Source of the DNA: Oscillospiraceae bacterium
GTDB taxonomy: Bacteria; Bacillota; Clostridia; Oscillospirales; Acutalibacteraceae
DNA length: 61,886 nucleotides
Assembly (NCBI GenBank): GCA_910574935.1
Contig: CAJTCU010000017.1
Span: forward strand, 1 to 61,886
Direction of reading: 5' to 3'
Shown here: positions 25,546 through 35,045 of the stretch, piece after piece
How the letters are laid out: each line of letters begins with the position of its first letter
Position numbering within the stretch: the stretch's first letter is position 1
Notes under the pieces: model-generated
Databases searched by the model: none
Told to the model about the DNA's origin: nothing
The model's input: only the letters and a program-made list of their open reading frames with translations
Translations under genes and position numbers: made by a program

Positions 25546-27031
25546 TCAAATATTGTTCTTCCTGATTTGATAGAGCAGATAGTCCAGGCAGTCCTTATTT
25601 TTGTGGATGAGTTCCGCCAGGTGCGTGGCCATTTTGGGGCGGAGTTCCTCTGTCCCATGTGCAGGGCGATAACGTAGATGCCCTGGAAGTCCGCGTCCAT
25701 CGTGCCGTCCTCATGAACGTATTCCTCGATGAACGCCCGGCGCACATTCTCATACACTTCCCGGTAGTGGGCGGCATCGTCCTCTTTGCCGAGAATACGT
25801 GCGATCTCCACCATGTTCCTGGCACTGAACGCATAGTAGGCCGGGGCCACCACGCCCATAGTCGCCAGGGCTGTGTTGCCCATTGCCATGCCGTCCTTGT
25901 CCAGCACCTCGAAGTGCTCCAGGGTGATTTTCAGTCCCGCCGGGACGGTGACAGTCTGCTCGGTAAAGCCTGCCAGAGTTTGGCCCGCGTCTGCGATGAT
26001 ATCGCTATTGGGGGCGGTAAACACACGCTCCGGGTGGAATATCCTGACAGGGCGTACCGGGGGCATGGGCTGGCCCATGAGATGGCTTTTGTCGTAAGCT
26101 TTTTTGATAACAGGAGTCCAGCCGCTGTCGTCAAAGCCGGGGCAGTCCCAGCCGGCCTGCTCCAAATCGGCGTCGTACTTTTCCCCCACAAACAGGTCGG
26201 AGAACACGATAGGCCCGGTGATGGTCTCCCTTGTCCCGTCCATGTACGCGATGTCCATATCCAACAGCAGGGCCGTGGCGTCGCCGTGCTGGCAGCAGTC
26301 GCCAGTAGTGCCCACCCGGCCTGCCCACCAGCCGTCTGCCAGCACCACGCCCAGGGCGTTTTCACCGCTCTGGAGCAAAGCCGTCACGTCATAGGTCTGG
26401 TAGTAGAGCAGCTTGTGGTAAGCCGTGTTTTCCGGGGCCAGCTCCCGGTGGTCCGGGCGCTGGCCGTTGACGGTCAGCCTGTAGAGCCCATGGGCTGTGG
26501 CGTAGACACGCGCCCGCTTGACAGCCTTGCCAATCGTGAAGGGGACGCGCACATACTGGGCGGGGCGGAATTCTTCAAAGGTGCGGCTGCCGTCTGCGTT
26601 CCGCGGCGTAATATCTCCCGCCTCCGCGCCCTCCCGGTTTGTGACCATGCTGGATGGAGTGGGCTCCTGCACCGGCTCCACCCAGGAGGAGGCGAAGGGC
26701 ACACCCATGCGCCCGGTCTCAAAATGGCTCTCGATTTGAGCCGTGCGGCCATAATTATCGGTAACTTCCACTCTCATCGATAGCGGGTCACGGGCTGGGC
26801 TGTAAATCCGGGTACGGTGGCTTCAACGCTCTGGGCACTTTCCACCCTGCCGGTGTCGGCCGCTTTTTCACCTTCCGCCGCAAGGGTAAGCCGGTAAGCG
26901 GTCTGTACCGTGCTGTTTCTGTCGCTGTGGAGCTTTCAGCCAAAGCGGGGCTGGGGCACGTCCATGCCTGAAGGCTCGGGCTGATGTTCTACCACCAGGT
27001 CAGTGAGCCATAGGCGGTCTGCTTTATACAT
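25546..27031 (-). pseudogene. GH78 alpha-L-rhamnosidase, heavily decayed
   Basis: The gene starts at ATG 27031 behind AAAGGAGG: MYKADRLWLTDLVVEHQPEP. A stop replaces Trp in PQPRFG-W-KL near 26940. A frameshift near 26780 separates the first part from the long frame that follows (VEVTDNYGRTAQIESHFETG; YVRVPFTIGKAVKRARVYAT; DGWWAGRVG). After KITLEHFEVLDKDGMA the sequence jumps straight to a late catalytic-domain region (YYAFSARNMVEIARILGKED), so several hundred codons, including the catalytic acid, are deleted. Another frameshift near 25630 precedes the end. It is a dead carbohydrate-degrading gene. Confidence 0.85.
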
Positions 27032-27162
27032 ATTGGGGCCTCCTTTGTTGAAAAATCCTTGTATTTGCTAAAAGTATAGCATGGGAAGAAACCTATGTCA
27101 AATGCCAAATAAGCAGAGAAATATATGCTTTTTGGGTATATCATGCTATGCCTACAAAGTCT

Positions 27163-27191
27163 TTGATTTCTCCTTCGCCACCTGCTACAAT
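27163..27191 (+). promoter_or_regulatory. Promoter of the FMN-reductase gene
   Basis: TTGATT (27163-27168) and TACAAT (27186-27191) are 17 bp apart. The predicted start site near 27198 is downstream of any in-frame ATG for the gene, so translation must begin after AGGAGGA at 27204-27211. Confidence 0.55.
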
Positions 27192-27216
27192 AGAGAAAAC
27201 AGAAGGAGGAAAGCCT

Positions 27217-27738
27217 ATAAAAATTTTGATACTGAACGGCAGCCCGCGGCCCAAGGGCAACACCGCGGCTATGGCTGCCGCCTACGCCGAGGGTGCACGG
27301 GAGGCAGGGCATGAAGTCAACATTGTAGACGTGTGCAAAAAGAAAATCGCCGGATGTCTGGCCTGCGAATACTGCCACACGAAAGGCAAAGGCAAGTGCG
27401 TCCAGCAGGATGATATGCAGGAGGTCTACCCGATTATGGAGGAGACTGAGATGATCGTGCTGGCCTCGCCCATCTATTACCATAGCTTTACTGGGCAGCT
27501 CCAGTGTGCCATTAACCGCATTTACGCGCTGGATAAGCCCAAGAGCCTCAAAAAGGCGGCGTTGATTCTCAGCTCCGGCAGCAACCATGTGTACTGCGGC
27601 GCGTTCTATGAGTACCAAAGCTCATTCCTCAACGATCTGCACCTGGAGGATATGGGAATCTTTACCGCCTATGGCACAGAGAACAAGTCGGAAGAAAAGC
27701 TGGCAGAACTCCGGGAAGCCGGACGGAAATTACAATAA
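27217..27738 (+). CDS. NADPH-dependent FMN reductase / flavodoxin-fold protein, start codon altered
   Basis: KILILNGSPRPKGNTAAM is the FMN-phosphate loop at the very N-terminus of this family (WrbA/NADPH-dependent FMN reductase-like). CLACEYCHTKGKGKCVQQDD and VLASPIYYHSFTGQLQ follow. The natural start, 6 bp after AGGAGGA, is ATA (27217) instead of ATG. TTG at 27226 is the next alternative. The in-frame codon at 27148 lies upstream of the promoter. The gene has about 173 residues. The two aldo-keto reductases downstream suggest a small redox operon. Confidence 0.8.
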   Translation: MKILILNGSPRPKGNTAAMAAAYAEGAREAGHEVNIVDVCKKKIAGCLACEYCHTKGKGKCVQQDDMQEVYPIMEETEMIVLASPIYYHSFTGQLQCAINRIYALDKPKSLKKAALILSSGSNHVYCGAFYEYQSSFLNDLHLEDMGIFTAYGTENKSEEKLAELREAGRKLQ

Positions 27739-27754
27739 ACAGGAGGTTTTTCAC

Positions 27755-28850
27755 ATGGATTACAGAAAATTGCCCCACGGAAACCAGCAGATCAGCGTCA
27801 TCGGCCTGGGCGGCGGCAGTCTGCCCGAGGACATTGAAAAGGCAGCGGAAATCGTCAGCGCTGCCATTGACAACGGGATCAACTTCTTTGATTTGGCCCC
27901 GTCCTATCAGCCGCCATTCTACGCTTTTGCCAAAGCTTTCGCCGGGCGGCGGGACAAGGTGCTCACGCAGATGCACTTCGGTGCGGTCTACAAGGACGGC
28001 AAGTACGGATGGACCCAGGACTTAGACAAAATCAAAGAGCAGATCGCCTGGAACTTCGGGACCATCGGCACGGATTACACGGATTTCGGCTTTCTGCACT
28101 GCATCGACACCCACGAGGATTTGGACAAGGCCCTGGCCCCCGGGCGGGGTGTGGGAGTACATGAAGTCGCTGAAGGCAGAGGGGAAAATCCGGCATTTGG
28201 GATTTTCCTCCCACGAGCCGGGCATCGCCCGCCGCCTGCTGGAAACAGGTTTGGTTGACCTGTTCATGTTCAGCATCAACCCGGCCTATGACTACCAGAA
28301 GGGCGAGTATGCCAAGGGGGAGGTTGCCGAGCGGCTGGAGCTTTACCGGGACTGTGAGAAGGCTGGCGTGGGTATCTCTGTGATGAAGCCCTTTGCGGGC
28401 GGCCAGCTGCTGGACGAAAAGACTTCCCTCTTTGGCCGGACGCTCACCCATACCCAGTGCATCCAGTACGCCCTGGACCGCCCCGCCGTGCTGACGGTGC
28501 TGCCCGGTGTGCGCAGCTTGGAGGACTTGCAGACAGCCTTACATTATGTGGACTCCACCCCCGAGGAGCGGGATTACTCCGTCATCGGCGAGTTCACGCC
28601 CAAGAGTGCGGAGGGCATCTGCGTGTACTGCAACCACTGCCAGCCCTGCCCCAAGGGCTTGAATGTGGGGCTTATCAACAAGTATTACGACCTGGCTATG
28701 GCCGGGGACGAGCTGGCAAAAGGCCACTATGAAAAGCTGTCCCTCCACGCTGGCGACTGCGTGAAGTGCGGGCACTGTGAGAGCCGGTGCCCCTTCCATG
28801 TGAAGCAGGAGGCGAGGATGGAGGGAATTGCCGGATATTTTGGGAAATAA
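27755..28850 (+). pseudogene. Aldo-keto reductase with ferredoxin-like C-terminus, frameshifted
   Basis: The gene starts at ATG 27755 behind AGGAGG. The first 130 residues are an aldo-keto reductase barrel (ISVIGLGGGSLPEDIEKA; NFFDLAPSYQ). One extra G in the G-run at 28141-28148 shifts the frame at DKALAPG. The rest continues in the next frame (VWEYMKSLKAEGKIRHLGFS; VGISVMKPFAGGQLL) to a C-terminal two-cluster Cys pattern (CVYCNHCQPCPKG; CVKCGHCESRCPF), stop 28850. Removing one base gives 364 residues, full length. Such [4Fe-4S]-bearing reductases are common in anaerobes. This may be sequence error rather than decay. Confidence 0.85.
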
Positions 28851-28853
28851 GCC

Positions 28854-28884
28854 TTGACATGGAGTAGGCTCTAATTTGTATAAT
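28854..28884 (+). promoter_or_regulatory. MerR-type promoter (19-bp spacer)
   Basis: TTGACA (28854-28859) and TATAAT (28879-28884) are separated by 19 bp, the elongated spacer typical of MerR-activated promoters. A GGAGT-AGG-CTC dyad lies inside it. A near twin occurs at 33942-33972. Confidence 0.75.
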
Positions 28885-28913
28885 TGAGAAAATTTGGAAA
28901 GGAAGTACACACT

Positions 28914-30035
28914 ATGAAAAATTTCGGTTTTGGCCTGATGCGCCTGCCCACCACAGACCCGGCAAACGCGGGCGCCATCGACGTGGAGCAGGTCAAGAAG
29001 ATGGTAGACCTGTTCATTGAGAAGGGCTTTACTTACTTCGACACCGCCTGGATGTACTGCGGTTTCCAGAGCGAGCCTACGGTGAAGGAGGTGCTTACCA
29101 GCCGCTATCCGCGGGACAAGTTCACCCTGGCAACAAAGCTGAACGCCGCCTTTTTTGATTCCCTGGAGGGCAGGGATGAGATTTTCAACCAGCAGTTGGA
29201 AAAGACCGGTGCGGGCTATTTCGACTATTACCTGCTCCACGGCATCGACGGAAATTCCTATCCCAAATTCGAGAAGTTCGACTGCTTTCACTGGATGATG
29301 GAGAAAAAGGCCCAGGGCCTGATAAAAAGCCCCGGCTTCTCCTTCCATGGCGACGCCCCGCTGCTGGACGAGATTCTGACCAAGCACCCGGAGATGGAGT
29401 TTGTCCAGCTTCAAATCAACTATCTGGACTGGGACAGCCAGTGGATACAGTCCAAGGCTTGCTATGAGACAGCGGTGAAACACAACAAGCCCGTCATTGT
29501 TATGGAGCCGGTCAAGGGCGGCACGTTGGCAAGGGTGCCGGAGGATGTGGAGAAGCTCTTTAAGGAGCACGCGCCCAATGCCTCGCCCGCCTCTTGGGCC
29601 GTGCGGTTCGCCGCCAGCCTGCCCGGCGTGATGATGGTGCTTTCCGGGATGAGCAATCTTGCACAAATGGAGGACAATCTCAGCTTTATGGAGAACTTCC
29701 AGCCGCTGACTGGGGAAGAAAAAGCGGTGGTGTTCAAGGCGGCGGAGATTATCAACAGCCAAATCGCCGTGCCCTGCACCGGCTGCTCTTACTGCACCGA
29801 GGGCTGCCCTCAAAAAATCGCCATCCCACAATACTTCTCCATGTACAATGAGGATATGCGGGAGCATCTGGAGGAGAAAGGCTGGACGGTGAACTTCAAC
29901 AATTACGCCCAGCTGGCCCAAAAGTTTGGCAAGGCAAAGGACTGCGTTGCCTGCGGCCAGTGCGAAGAGATGTGCCCCCAGCATTTGCCCATCATTGAGA
30001 AGCTGAAAGAGGTTTCTGCGCATTTTGACCGCTAA
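28914..30035 (+). CDS. Aldo-keto reductase with C-terminal [4Fe-4S] motif
   Basis: The protein has 373 residues from ATG 28914. The barrel shows the family pattern: FGFGLMRLPTT, FDTAWMYCGFQSEP (catalytic Tyr in the usual Asp-x-x-x-x-Tyr place), DYYLLHGIDG and VMEPVKGG. The C-terminus carries CTGCSYCTEGCPQ and CVACGQCEEMCPQ, two ferredoxin-like Cys clusters. It is an intact paralogue of the frameshifted gene upstream, with its own MerR-type promoter. The likely role is NAD(P)H- or ferredoxin-linked carbonyl reduction; the substrate is unknown. Confidence 0.9.
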   Translation: MKNFGFGLMRLPTTDPANAGAIDVEQVKKMVDLFIEKGFTYFDTAWMYCGFQSEPTVKEVLTSRYPRDKFTLATKLNAAFFDSLEGRDEIFNQQLEKTGAGYFDYYLLHGIDGNSYPKFEKFDCFHWMMEKKAQGLIKSPGFSFHGDAPLLDEILTKHPEMEFVQLQINYLDWDSQWIQSKACYETAVKHNKPVIVMEPVKGGTLARVPEDVEKLFKEHAPNASPASWAVRFAASLPGVMMVLSGMSNLAQMEDNLSFMENFQPLTGEEKAVVFKAAEIINSQIAVPCTGCSYCTEGCPQKIAIPQYFSMYNEDMREHLEEKGWTVNFNNYAQLAQKFGKAKDCVACGQCEEMCPQHLPIIEKLKEVSAHFDR

Positions 30036-30114
30036 ATTTCTATAAATTCAGCAGAAAGAGAACATACAGGCCATGCGCATTCCGCTCAACCTATCAAGAT
30101 AAGGAGATTACACT

Positions 30115-31467
30115 ATGAGCAACCCCACCGCCCCAAAAGAAAACCCCATGGGATACGCCCCCATGGCCAAACTTATCCTGACCACGGGCATCCCGCTGAT
30201 GCTCAGCCTGCTCATCAATTCCCTCTACAATTTTGTGGATTCCGTTTTCGTTTCTCGAGTATCTGAGGAGGCTCTGACCGCCCTCTCCCTGGCGGCGCCG
30301 ATCCAGACGCTGGTGTCGGCCCTGGGGCTGGGGAACGCGGTGGGGCTGAACGCCGTCATCTCGAAAGCCCTGGGCGAACGCCGCCCGGAAAGGGTGCGCA
30401 AGGCCGCGGACGCCGCTATCTTCATCGCGCTATGCTCCTGGGGCCTGATTGTGGTGATGTGTCTGGCGCTGGTGGGGCCATACTTCAACTGGCAGTCCGG
30501 CGGCAACGAGGCCATTGCGAAATATGGGCGGGACTACCTGACCATCTGTATGCTGTTTTCCTTCGGTCAGATGGGCCAGTGGGTATTTGACCGGTTTGTC
30601 ATTGCCAGCGGACGTTCCAGCCTGTTCCTGTTCACCCTTTCGGCGGCGTCCGTCACCAACCTGATCCTGGACCCCATCTTTATCTTTGGTTATTTCGGCC
30701 TGCCCCGAATGGAGACCATGGGCGCGGCCATCGCCACGGTGATAGGCCAGTGCATGGGGATGCTGGCGGGGATTTTCATCAACCGCCGGTGGAACCCGGA
30801 AATACCCTTTGGATTCACCCTGCGCCCGGATTTCGGCAGCGTGAAAGCCATCTTGAAGGTGGGGGTACCATCTACCTTGGTGCAGGTACTGACCTCCTTC
30901 GTCAGCATGGTGATGAACACGATCCTGTTGGGGTTTTCCTCCACAGCGGTGGCAGTATACGGCGTGTGCATTCGCATTTTCGGCATATCCACCGTAGGTG
31001 TGCATGGCATTGACAACGGCCTGATCCCCATCGTGGCCTACAATTATGGCGCGGGGAAAAAAGAGCGCATCTCCCAGGCGGTAAAGTGGGCGATGATCTA
31101 CTCCGCGTTATTCTTTCTGTTGTTCTTTGCGGTGCTGGAAATTGCCCCCGCGCTGGTACTGCAAATTTTTGAAACCTCTGAGCATATGCGCCAGATTGCC
31201 GTGCCTGCCCTGCGCATTCTGACCGTGTCCTGGCTGGTATCGATCCCAAGCCTGGTGCTGGCGGCGTCCTTCCAGGGATTCTCCCTGGGGACTTACAGCA
31301 TGGTGCTGACCATGACCCGGCAGGCCATACTGCCAGTAGCTTTCGCGCTGATTTTACAGCTTTTCGGCAGCTTGAATCTGATCTGGCTTGGGTTCATTCT
31401 GGCGGAATTAGCGGGGATTCCCTTGGCGCTGATTTTGTGGAAAAAGGCTTGGCGCAGAGTCTTTTAG
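30115..31467 (+). CDS. MATE family efflux transporter
   Basis: The protein has 450 residues from ATG 30115 behind AAGGAG. Twelve hydrophobic helices are present. ILTTGIPLMLSLLINSLYNF, VDSVFVSRVSEEALTALSLA and the second-half VGVHGIDNGLIPIVAYNYG place it in the DinF/NorM-like MATE group. It follows the aldo-keto reductase by 80 bp without a clear promoter, so it may be read from the MerR-type promoter. A strong bidirectional terminator follows at 31481. Confidence 0.92.
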   Translation: MSNPTAPKENPMGYAPMAKLILTTGIPLMLSLLINSLYNFVDSVFVSRVSEEALTALSLAAPIQTLVSALGLGNAVGLNAVISKALGERRPERVRKAADAAIFIALCSWGLIVVMCLALVGPYFNWQSGGNEAIAKYGRDYLTICMLFSFGQMGQWVFDRFVIASGRSSLFLFTLSAASVTNLILDPIFIFGYFGLPRMETMGAAIATVIGQCMGMLAGIFINRRWNPEIPFGFTLRPDFGSVKAILKVGVPSTLVQVLTSFVSMVMNTILLGFSSTAVAVYGVCIRIFGISTVGVHGIDNGLIPIVAYNYGAGKKERISQAVKWAMIYSALFFLLFFAVLEIAPALVLQIFETSEHMRQIAVPALRILTVSWLVSIPSLVLAASFQGFSLGTYSMVLTMTRQAILPVAFALILQLFGSLNLIWLGFILAELAGIPLALILWKKAWRRVF

Positions 31468-31480
31468 GTGAGAAGAGAAA

Positions 31481-31521
31481 GAAGCTGGCGGTTAAAAGAT
31501 TTCATAACCGCCAGCTTCTTT
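31481..31521. terminator. Bidirectional intrinsic terminator
   Basis: GAAGCTGGCGGTTA (31481-31494) pairs perfectly with TAACCGCCAGCTTC (31505-31518), followed by TTTCTTTTT on the plus strand. It serves the MATE gene and, on the other strand, overlaps the end of the MFS gene. Confidence 0.9.
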
Positions 31522-31618
31522 CTTTTTGCCTCTTTAATCCCCGTTTCTTCCAGTACACCCCATGGAACAAGCACCCCATCAAAGTGGACGCCCCAGCCAG
31601 CGCGTAGGTCAGCACATA

Positions 31619-32717
31619 TTACTTTCGAAAGAAAAGCTAGGAAAGCGGGGGCAGGTGTGGTAAAATGGAAGGTATGGAATACATCGACTTGAGGAAAGTA
31701 GGGAGAGAGGGACTCAAGGAGATACGCAGGCAGGTAGTACGGCTCAAGGAAATGGGGAAAACGGGAAAAGAAATTGAGGAATTAACCGGTGTACGCCAGA
31801 ATCGCGCGAGCGAAATATGGACAGCGTATCAACGAGAAGGATCGGCCTCCCTGGAACGGAAAAAATACGGGCGAAAGCCCGGGAGCCATATGGTTCTAAC
31901 CCCGGAAGAGCAAGAGAATGTCCGGAAGACAATTGAGGAGAGAGTGCCGGAAGAATTCGGAATCACCGGCAGGTTGTGGACATTGGGACGGACGCGGGAA
32001 TATATCCAGAAGGAATTCCACAAAACGATCAGCGAGCGTACGCTGTCGGATTACATGAAGCGCTGGGGCATGAGCTGCCAGCGCCCGGTGAAGCGTGGGC
32101 GGAGACAGAACCCTCAGGGCATCTAAAGGTGGAAAAGCGAGGAATATCCTGCTGTTTTGAAGCGTGCGAAAGCAGAAAACGCCATCATCTATTGGGCAGA
32201 TGAGACTGGGGTAAGCAACTGCGAAATAGTAGAACGCGGCTTCTCACCTAAGGGTCGTCCTCCCGTGCTGCCAGTGGAGACGAAACGGCAGAGGGTCAAT
32301 ATGATCTCTGCCATCAGCAGCCAGGGCAGCGTCCGTTTCATGGTTTATCAGGACACCATGAACCAACAGCGGCTGATCCGTTTCATGCAGCGGCTGATTC
32401 GCACATCAGAGCAGAAAGTGTTCTTGATTCTGGACAATCTGAAGGTACACCACGGCAAGCTTGCTGCGGCCTGGCTGGAGAAGAATAAGGAGAAGATAGA
32501 GGTGTTCTTCCTGCCACCCTACGCGCCGGAATACAACACTGATGAATATTTGAATCACGCTTTGAAAATTTCCGTTCACTCGGGACAGCTGCCCTATACT
32601 GTGGAAGATATTTCCCACAAAATCCAGTCATTTATGCGCAGATTACAGCATCATCCCTCTGCCGGTTCCAGTTTCTTCCTTCATCCTTCACTTTCCTATC
32701 TTTGCACGCAGAAGTAA
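31619..32717 (+). mobile_element. IS630 family insertion sequence, 1099 bp
   Basis: The boundaries come from the interrupted MFS gene and from matching ends. The left end TTACTTTCG...AAAGCTAGGAAAG is an imperfect inverted copy of the right end (TTACTTCTG...AAAGATAGGAAAG on the other strand). TA is duplicated on both sides (31617-31618 and 32718-32719), the IS630/mariner signature. The transposase stop TAA is formed by the last three bases of the element. Confidence 0.9.
31665..32717 (+). pseudogene. IS630 transposase with one in-frame stop
   Basis: The frame is a single 350-residue transposase except for TAA at 32124-32126 (after RRQNPQGI, codon 154). The N-terminal HTH region (EIEELTGVRQNRASEIWTAY) and second HTH (YIQKEFHKTISERTLSDYM) precede the stop. 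The DDE catalytic part follows: WADETG, LILDNLKVHHGK and PEYNTDEYLNH supply the three acidic residues. TTG at 32157 could restart. A near-identical 3' fragment is at 5889-6137. Read-through or a fresh nonsense change is possible; the ends are intact, so it could move if complemented. Confidence 0.9.
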
Positions 32718-33941
32718 TACCCCGCCCCGGCGGAGACCGCGCCCCAAATGGCCGCGCCTGCGCCATTGCCGATGTCGCCCATGAGCATAAAGGCAGTGCT
32801 GGCCAGGCCCCGGCGCTCGTTGGGCACGGCAAGCATGACTTCCACCTGCAAAAGCTGGGTGACAGCCGTGATGCCCACACCCACTAGCACGGCGGAAAGC
32901 TTCATCAACGCCAGGTTATAGGCGAAGGCGATGAGCCCGGTGCCAAGCCCGCACAGGATAATGCCGAACAGGATGCAGGTGCGCTTGGGCACATTGGCAA
33001 TCACCCGGCCCACGGTCAGGCGGGCAGCGATGACCGCCAGGTTGTTCACCAGAAAATAGAGACTGATTTGTTCAATGCCTCTCTCCAGGCCGCAGGGGGT
33101 GAGGAAGCTCATGATGGAGGAGTTGCCAATGTAGATGAACAGGCTTATCATGGAGGGCAGCAGCACCAAGGTCAGGAAAACCTTGTCTAAGCGCAGGCCG
33201 GTTTTGGGCTTGGATTCGCCCTTTTCCGGCTGGGCGGGCCGCTGGTAGTGTTCTTTGATGGGCAGGGCTAGGGCAAAGGCGATAAAGCCCATAATCACCG
33301 CCGACCAGAACATGGCCTCTGGGCCGAGGTTGTTGTAGATGGCAAGGCCGATAGCTGGTGTCGCCGCAAACACCAGCGAGCTGCTGATGCCGAAGAAGCC
33401 CATGGCGTCCACCAGCAGGTCCTCTGGGGAGATGTCGGCCACCATGGTGGGCGGCACTGGGAAGAAGATGCCCTGGGTAAAGCCGTGGATCACCCGCAGG
33501 GCAACAGGACGTTCAAGTCCTTGGTGAAACAGAAGGCCAGGGCGTTCAGGGCATAGAGCCCGCTGCCGATGACCAGCAGTTTTTTGCGGCCTATCCGGTC
33601 GATCAGCGGCGCAACGATGATACGGGTGGCCATGCCCAGCAGGGTCAGGCCGGTCATCATCATGCCGGTGAGGGCGTTGGTGCCGCCCAGGTCCAGCACA
33701 TAGACCGGCAGAAGCGAAATGAAGATGCTGTTGGTGTAGGACGCAATGGAACAGACCAGCAGCACCAGGATAAAGTCCCGGTTCCACAAGCGCCGGGAAA
33801 ACATTTTTGAAAACATAGAGTGTATCCATCCTTTCCCGTCCTCTGTTTTCCTCATTATAACAGCGTGAGTGGAAAGAATCGAATACTTAGTTTCTGTGGC
33901 ATGGTATGCCTCAAAAGCATATAAAGATTTTGAAGAAACCC

Positions 33942-33972
33942 TTGACATGGAGTGCGCTTCATGTGTTATGAT
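33942..33972 (+). promoter_or_regulatory. MerR-type promoter (19-bp spacer)
   Basis: TTGACA (33942-33947) and TATGAT (33967-33972) are 19 bp apart. CTTGACATGGAGT is identical to the promoter at 28853-28865, and GGAGTGCGCTTC supplies an imperfect dyad. The same regulator probably controls both. Confidence 0.75.
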
Positions 33973-34008
33973 GCAGGCGGAACACATCTACTCAAAAAGG
34001 AGCCGCTT

Positions 34009-34644
34009 ATGAAAGTGTTATTTATCGGCAACAGCCACACCTTTGTCCACTATGTGCCCGCCCGGGTCAAGGCGTTTTGTGAAAGCCACGGAAGCCCCAT
34101 CGAGCCGGTGATGCTCACCCACCCTGGCATGGGCCTGGACTGGCACCTGGGGCAGTCCCAGACCTACTTTAACCTCATGTGCGGCGGGTATGACGCTGTT
34201 ATTTTGCAGCACAACGCCCATCCGTTTCCCGGAAAAGATTCCCTGCTGGAAGCCGGGGAGAAAATGGCGGCGTTGGTGCCAAAAGGTACAAAAATTTACC
34301 TGTACATGACCTGGAGTGAGAAGAACAATCCCCAGGGCCAAGCAGTTATGAGCGAGGCTTACGAGGCCCTGGCAGAGAAGACCGGCGCGGCTGTCTGCCC
34401 AGTTGGGTGTGTCTGGTGGCAGGTGGCAAGCACCCATCCGGACGAGGAACTTTACTTTGCCGATGGCGAACACAGCTCTGTATTAGGAGCTTGCCTCTCG
34501 GCAGCGGTGATCGGGCGCACGCTGTTAGGGCTGGAGACCACGCCTGAAAACTGCTATGCAGACGCGAAGGAGTTAGAACGGCTGGAGTTGGATTCCCGAA
34601 TGATTGATCTGGTCATGCGAGATGGAGGGTTGGAGATGGCATGA
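34009..34644 (+). CDS. SGNH/GDSL-like hydrolase
   Basis: The protein has 211 residues. ATG 34009 follows AAAGGAG; the longer upstream frame has no ribosome site. KVLFIGNSHTFVHYVPARVK carries the block I Ser in a GNSHT context. YDAVILQHNAHPF and the C-terminal FADGEHSSVLGACLSAAVIG, with Asp and His three apart (DGEH), fit the SGNH hydrolase fold. Members act as esterases or on acylated sugars; the substrate here is unknown. It is transcribed from the MerR-type promoter. Confidence 0.75.
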   Translation: MKVLFIGNSHTFVHYVPARVKAFCESHGSPIEPVMLTHPGMGLDWHLGQSQTYFNLMCGGYDAVILQHNAHPFPGKDSLLEAGEKMAALVPKGTKIYLYMTWSEKNNPQGQAVMSEAYEALAEKTGAAVCPVGCVWWQVASTHPDEELYFADGEHSSVLGACLSAAVIGRTLLGLETTPENCYADAKELERLELDSRMIDLVMRDGGLEMA

Positions 34645-34696
34645 GCACAGTCATCTTGTGAGCTTTCCTATTCTTTCTGCTGTATTCCATTCTTCA

Positions 34697-34783
34697 ATTG
34701 GATAGTTCCCTATACCCGCCATGATGACAGGAGGCGCCTGCCACCGATAGGGCACAAAGGCTCCCTGGCGGCAGGTGTTTTCT
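34697..34783 (+). repeat. Intergenic element, copy A
   Basis: ATTGGATAGTTCCCTATACC is followed by ATGATGACAG, then a hairpin pairing GCGCCTGCCACC with GGCGGCAGGTG and a TTTTCT run. The same order recurs at 44065 and 46808. It lies 53 bp after the SGNH gene and acts at least as a terminator; the conserved upstream block is unexplained. Confidence 0.75.
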
Positions 34784-34784
34784 G

Positions 34785-35045
34785 TCACATTTTCTTCAGG
34801 TGAAAAAGTAAACTGCTTTTACCGCCCTTGGCGCGGCAGCGCTGCTCCGTGTCTAACAGTTCTGCTTTCCTCAGATCCTGTAAGGCCCTGCGCACCGTAG
34901 ACTGCGACAATTTCAATTCTCTGGCGATAGTAGGAATGGCAGGCCAACACTCACCATCCCGATTTGCCCTGTCTGCCAGATAGATATAAACGGCCACGGC
35001 TCTGTGCTGCAAATCCATCTTATAGAGAAAATCAAACCGGCCCAT
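34785..35045 (-). CDS. Winged helix-turn-helix protein (mobile-element type)
   Basis: The protein has 86 residues. AVYIYLADRANRDGECWPAI and PTIARELKLSQSTVRRALQD form a helix-turn-helix of the HTH_36/replication-initiator type, followed by a basic wing. Such proteins are frequent next to conjugation genes in ICEs. It overlaps the end of the VirD4 remnant by 14 bp, so it was the next gene of that element. It looks complete. Confidence 0.75.
   Translation of the reverse strand: MGRFDFLYKMDLQHRAVAVYIYLADRANRDGECWPAIPTIARELKLSQSTVRRALQDLRKAELLDTEQRCRAKGGKSSLLFHLKKM

Larger units (their letters stand above)
31502..33816 (-). pseudogene. MFS transporter, split by an IS630 insertion and frameshifted
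   Basis: The gene starts at ATG 33816 (MFSKMFSRRLWNRDF; TGMMMTGLTLLGMATRIIVA; LIDRIGRKKLLV is the MFS loop 2-3 motif). One base is missing near 33505 (LNVLL/ALRVIHGFTQGIFF), so the middle lies in another frame down to GAAIWGAVSAGAG at 32720. The IS then intervenes. Deleting the IS and one TA copy joins this in frame to YVLTYALAGASTLMGCLFHG and stop 31502-31504. The restored protein would be 404 residues with twelve TM segments, a drug or metabolite exporter. The clean junction means the insertion is recent. Confidence 0.9.

Noticed and set aside
25659-26783. Plus-strand frame of 374 codons
   Set aside because: It is antisense to the GH78 remnant and has no recognisable motif.
28539-30023. 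Minus-strand frame of 494 codons
   Set aside because: It is antisense to the intact aldo-keto reductase and the end of the other one; no start signal.
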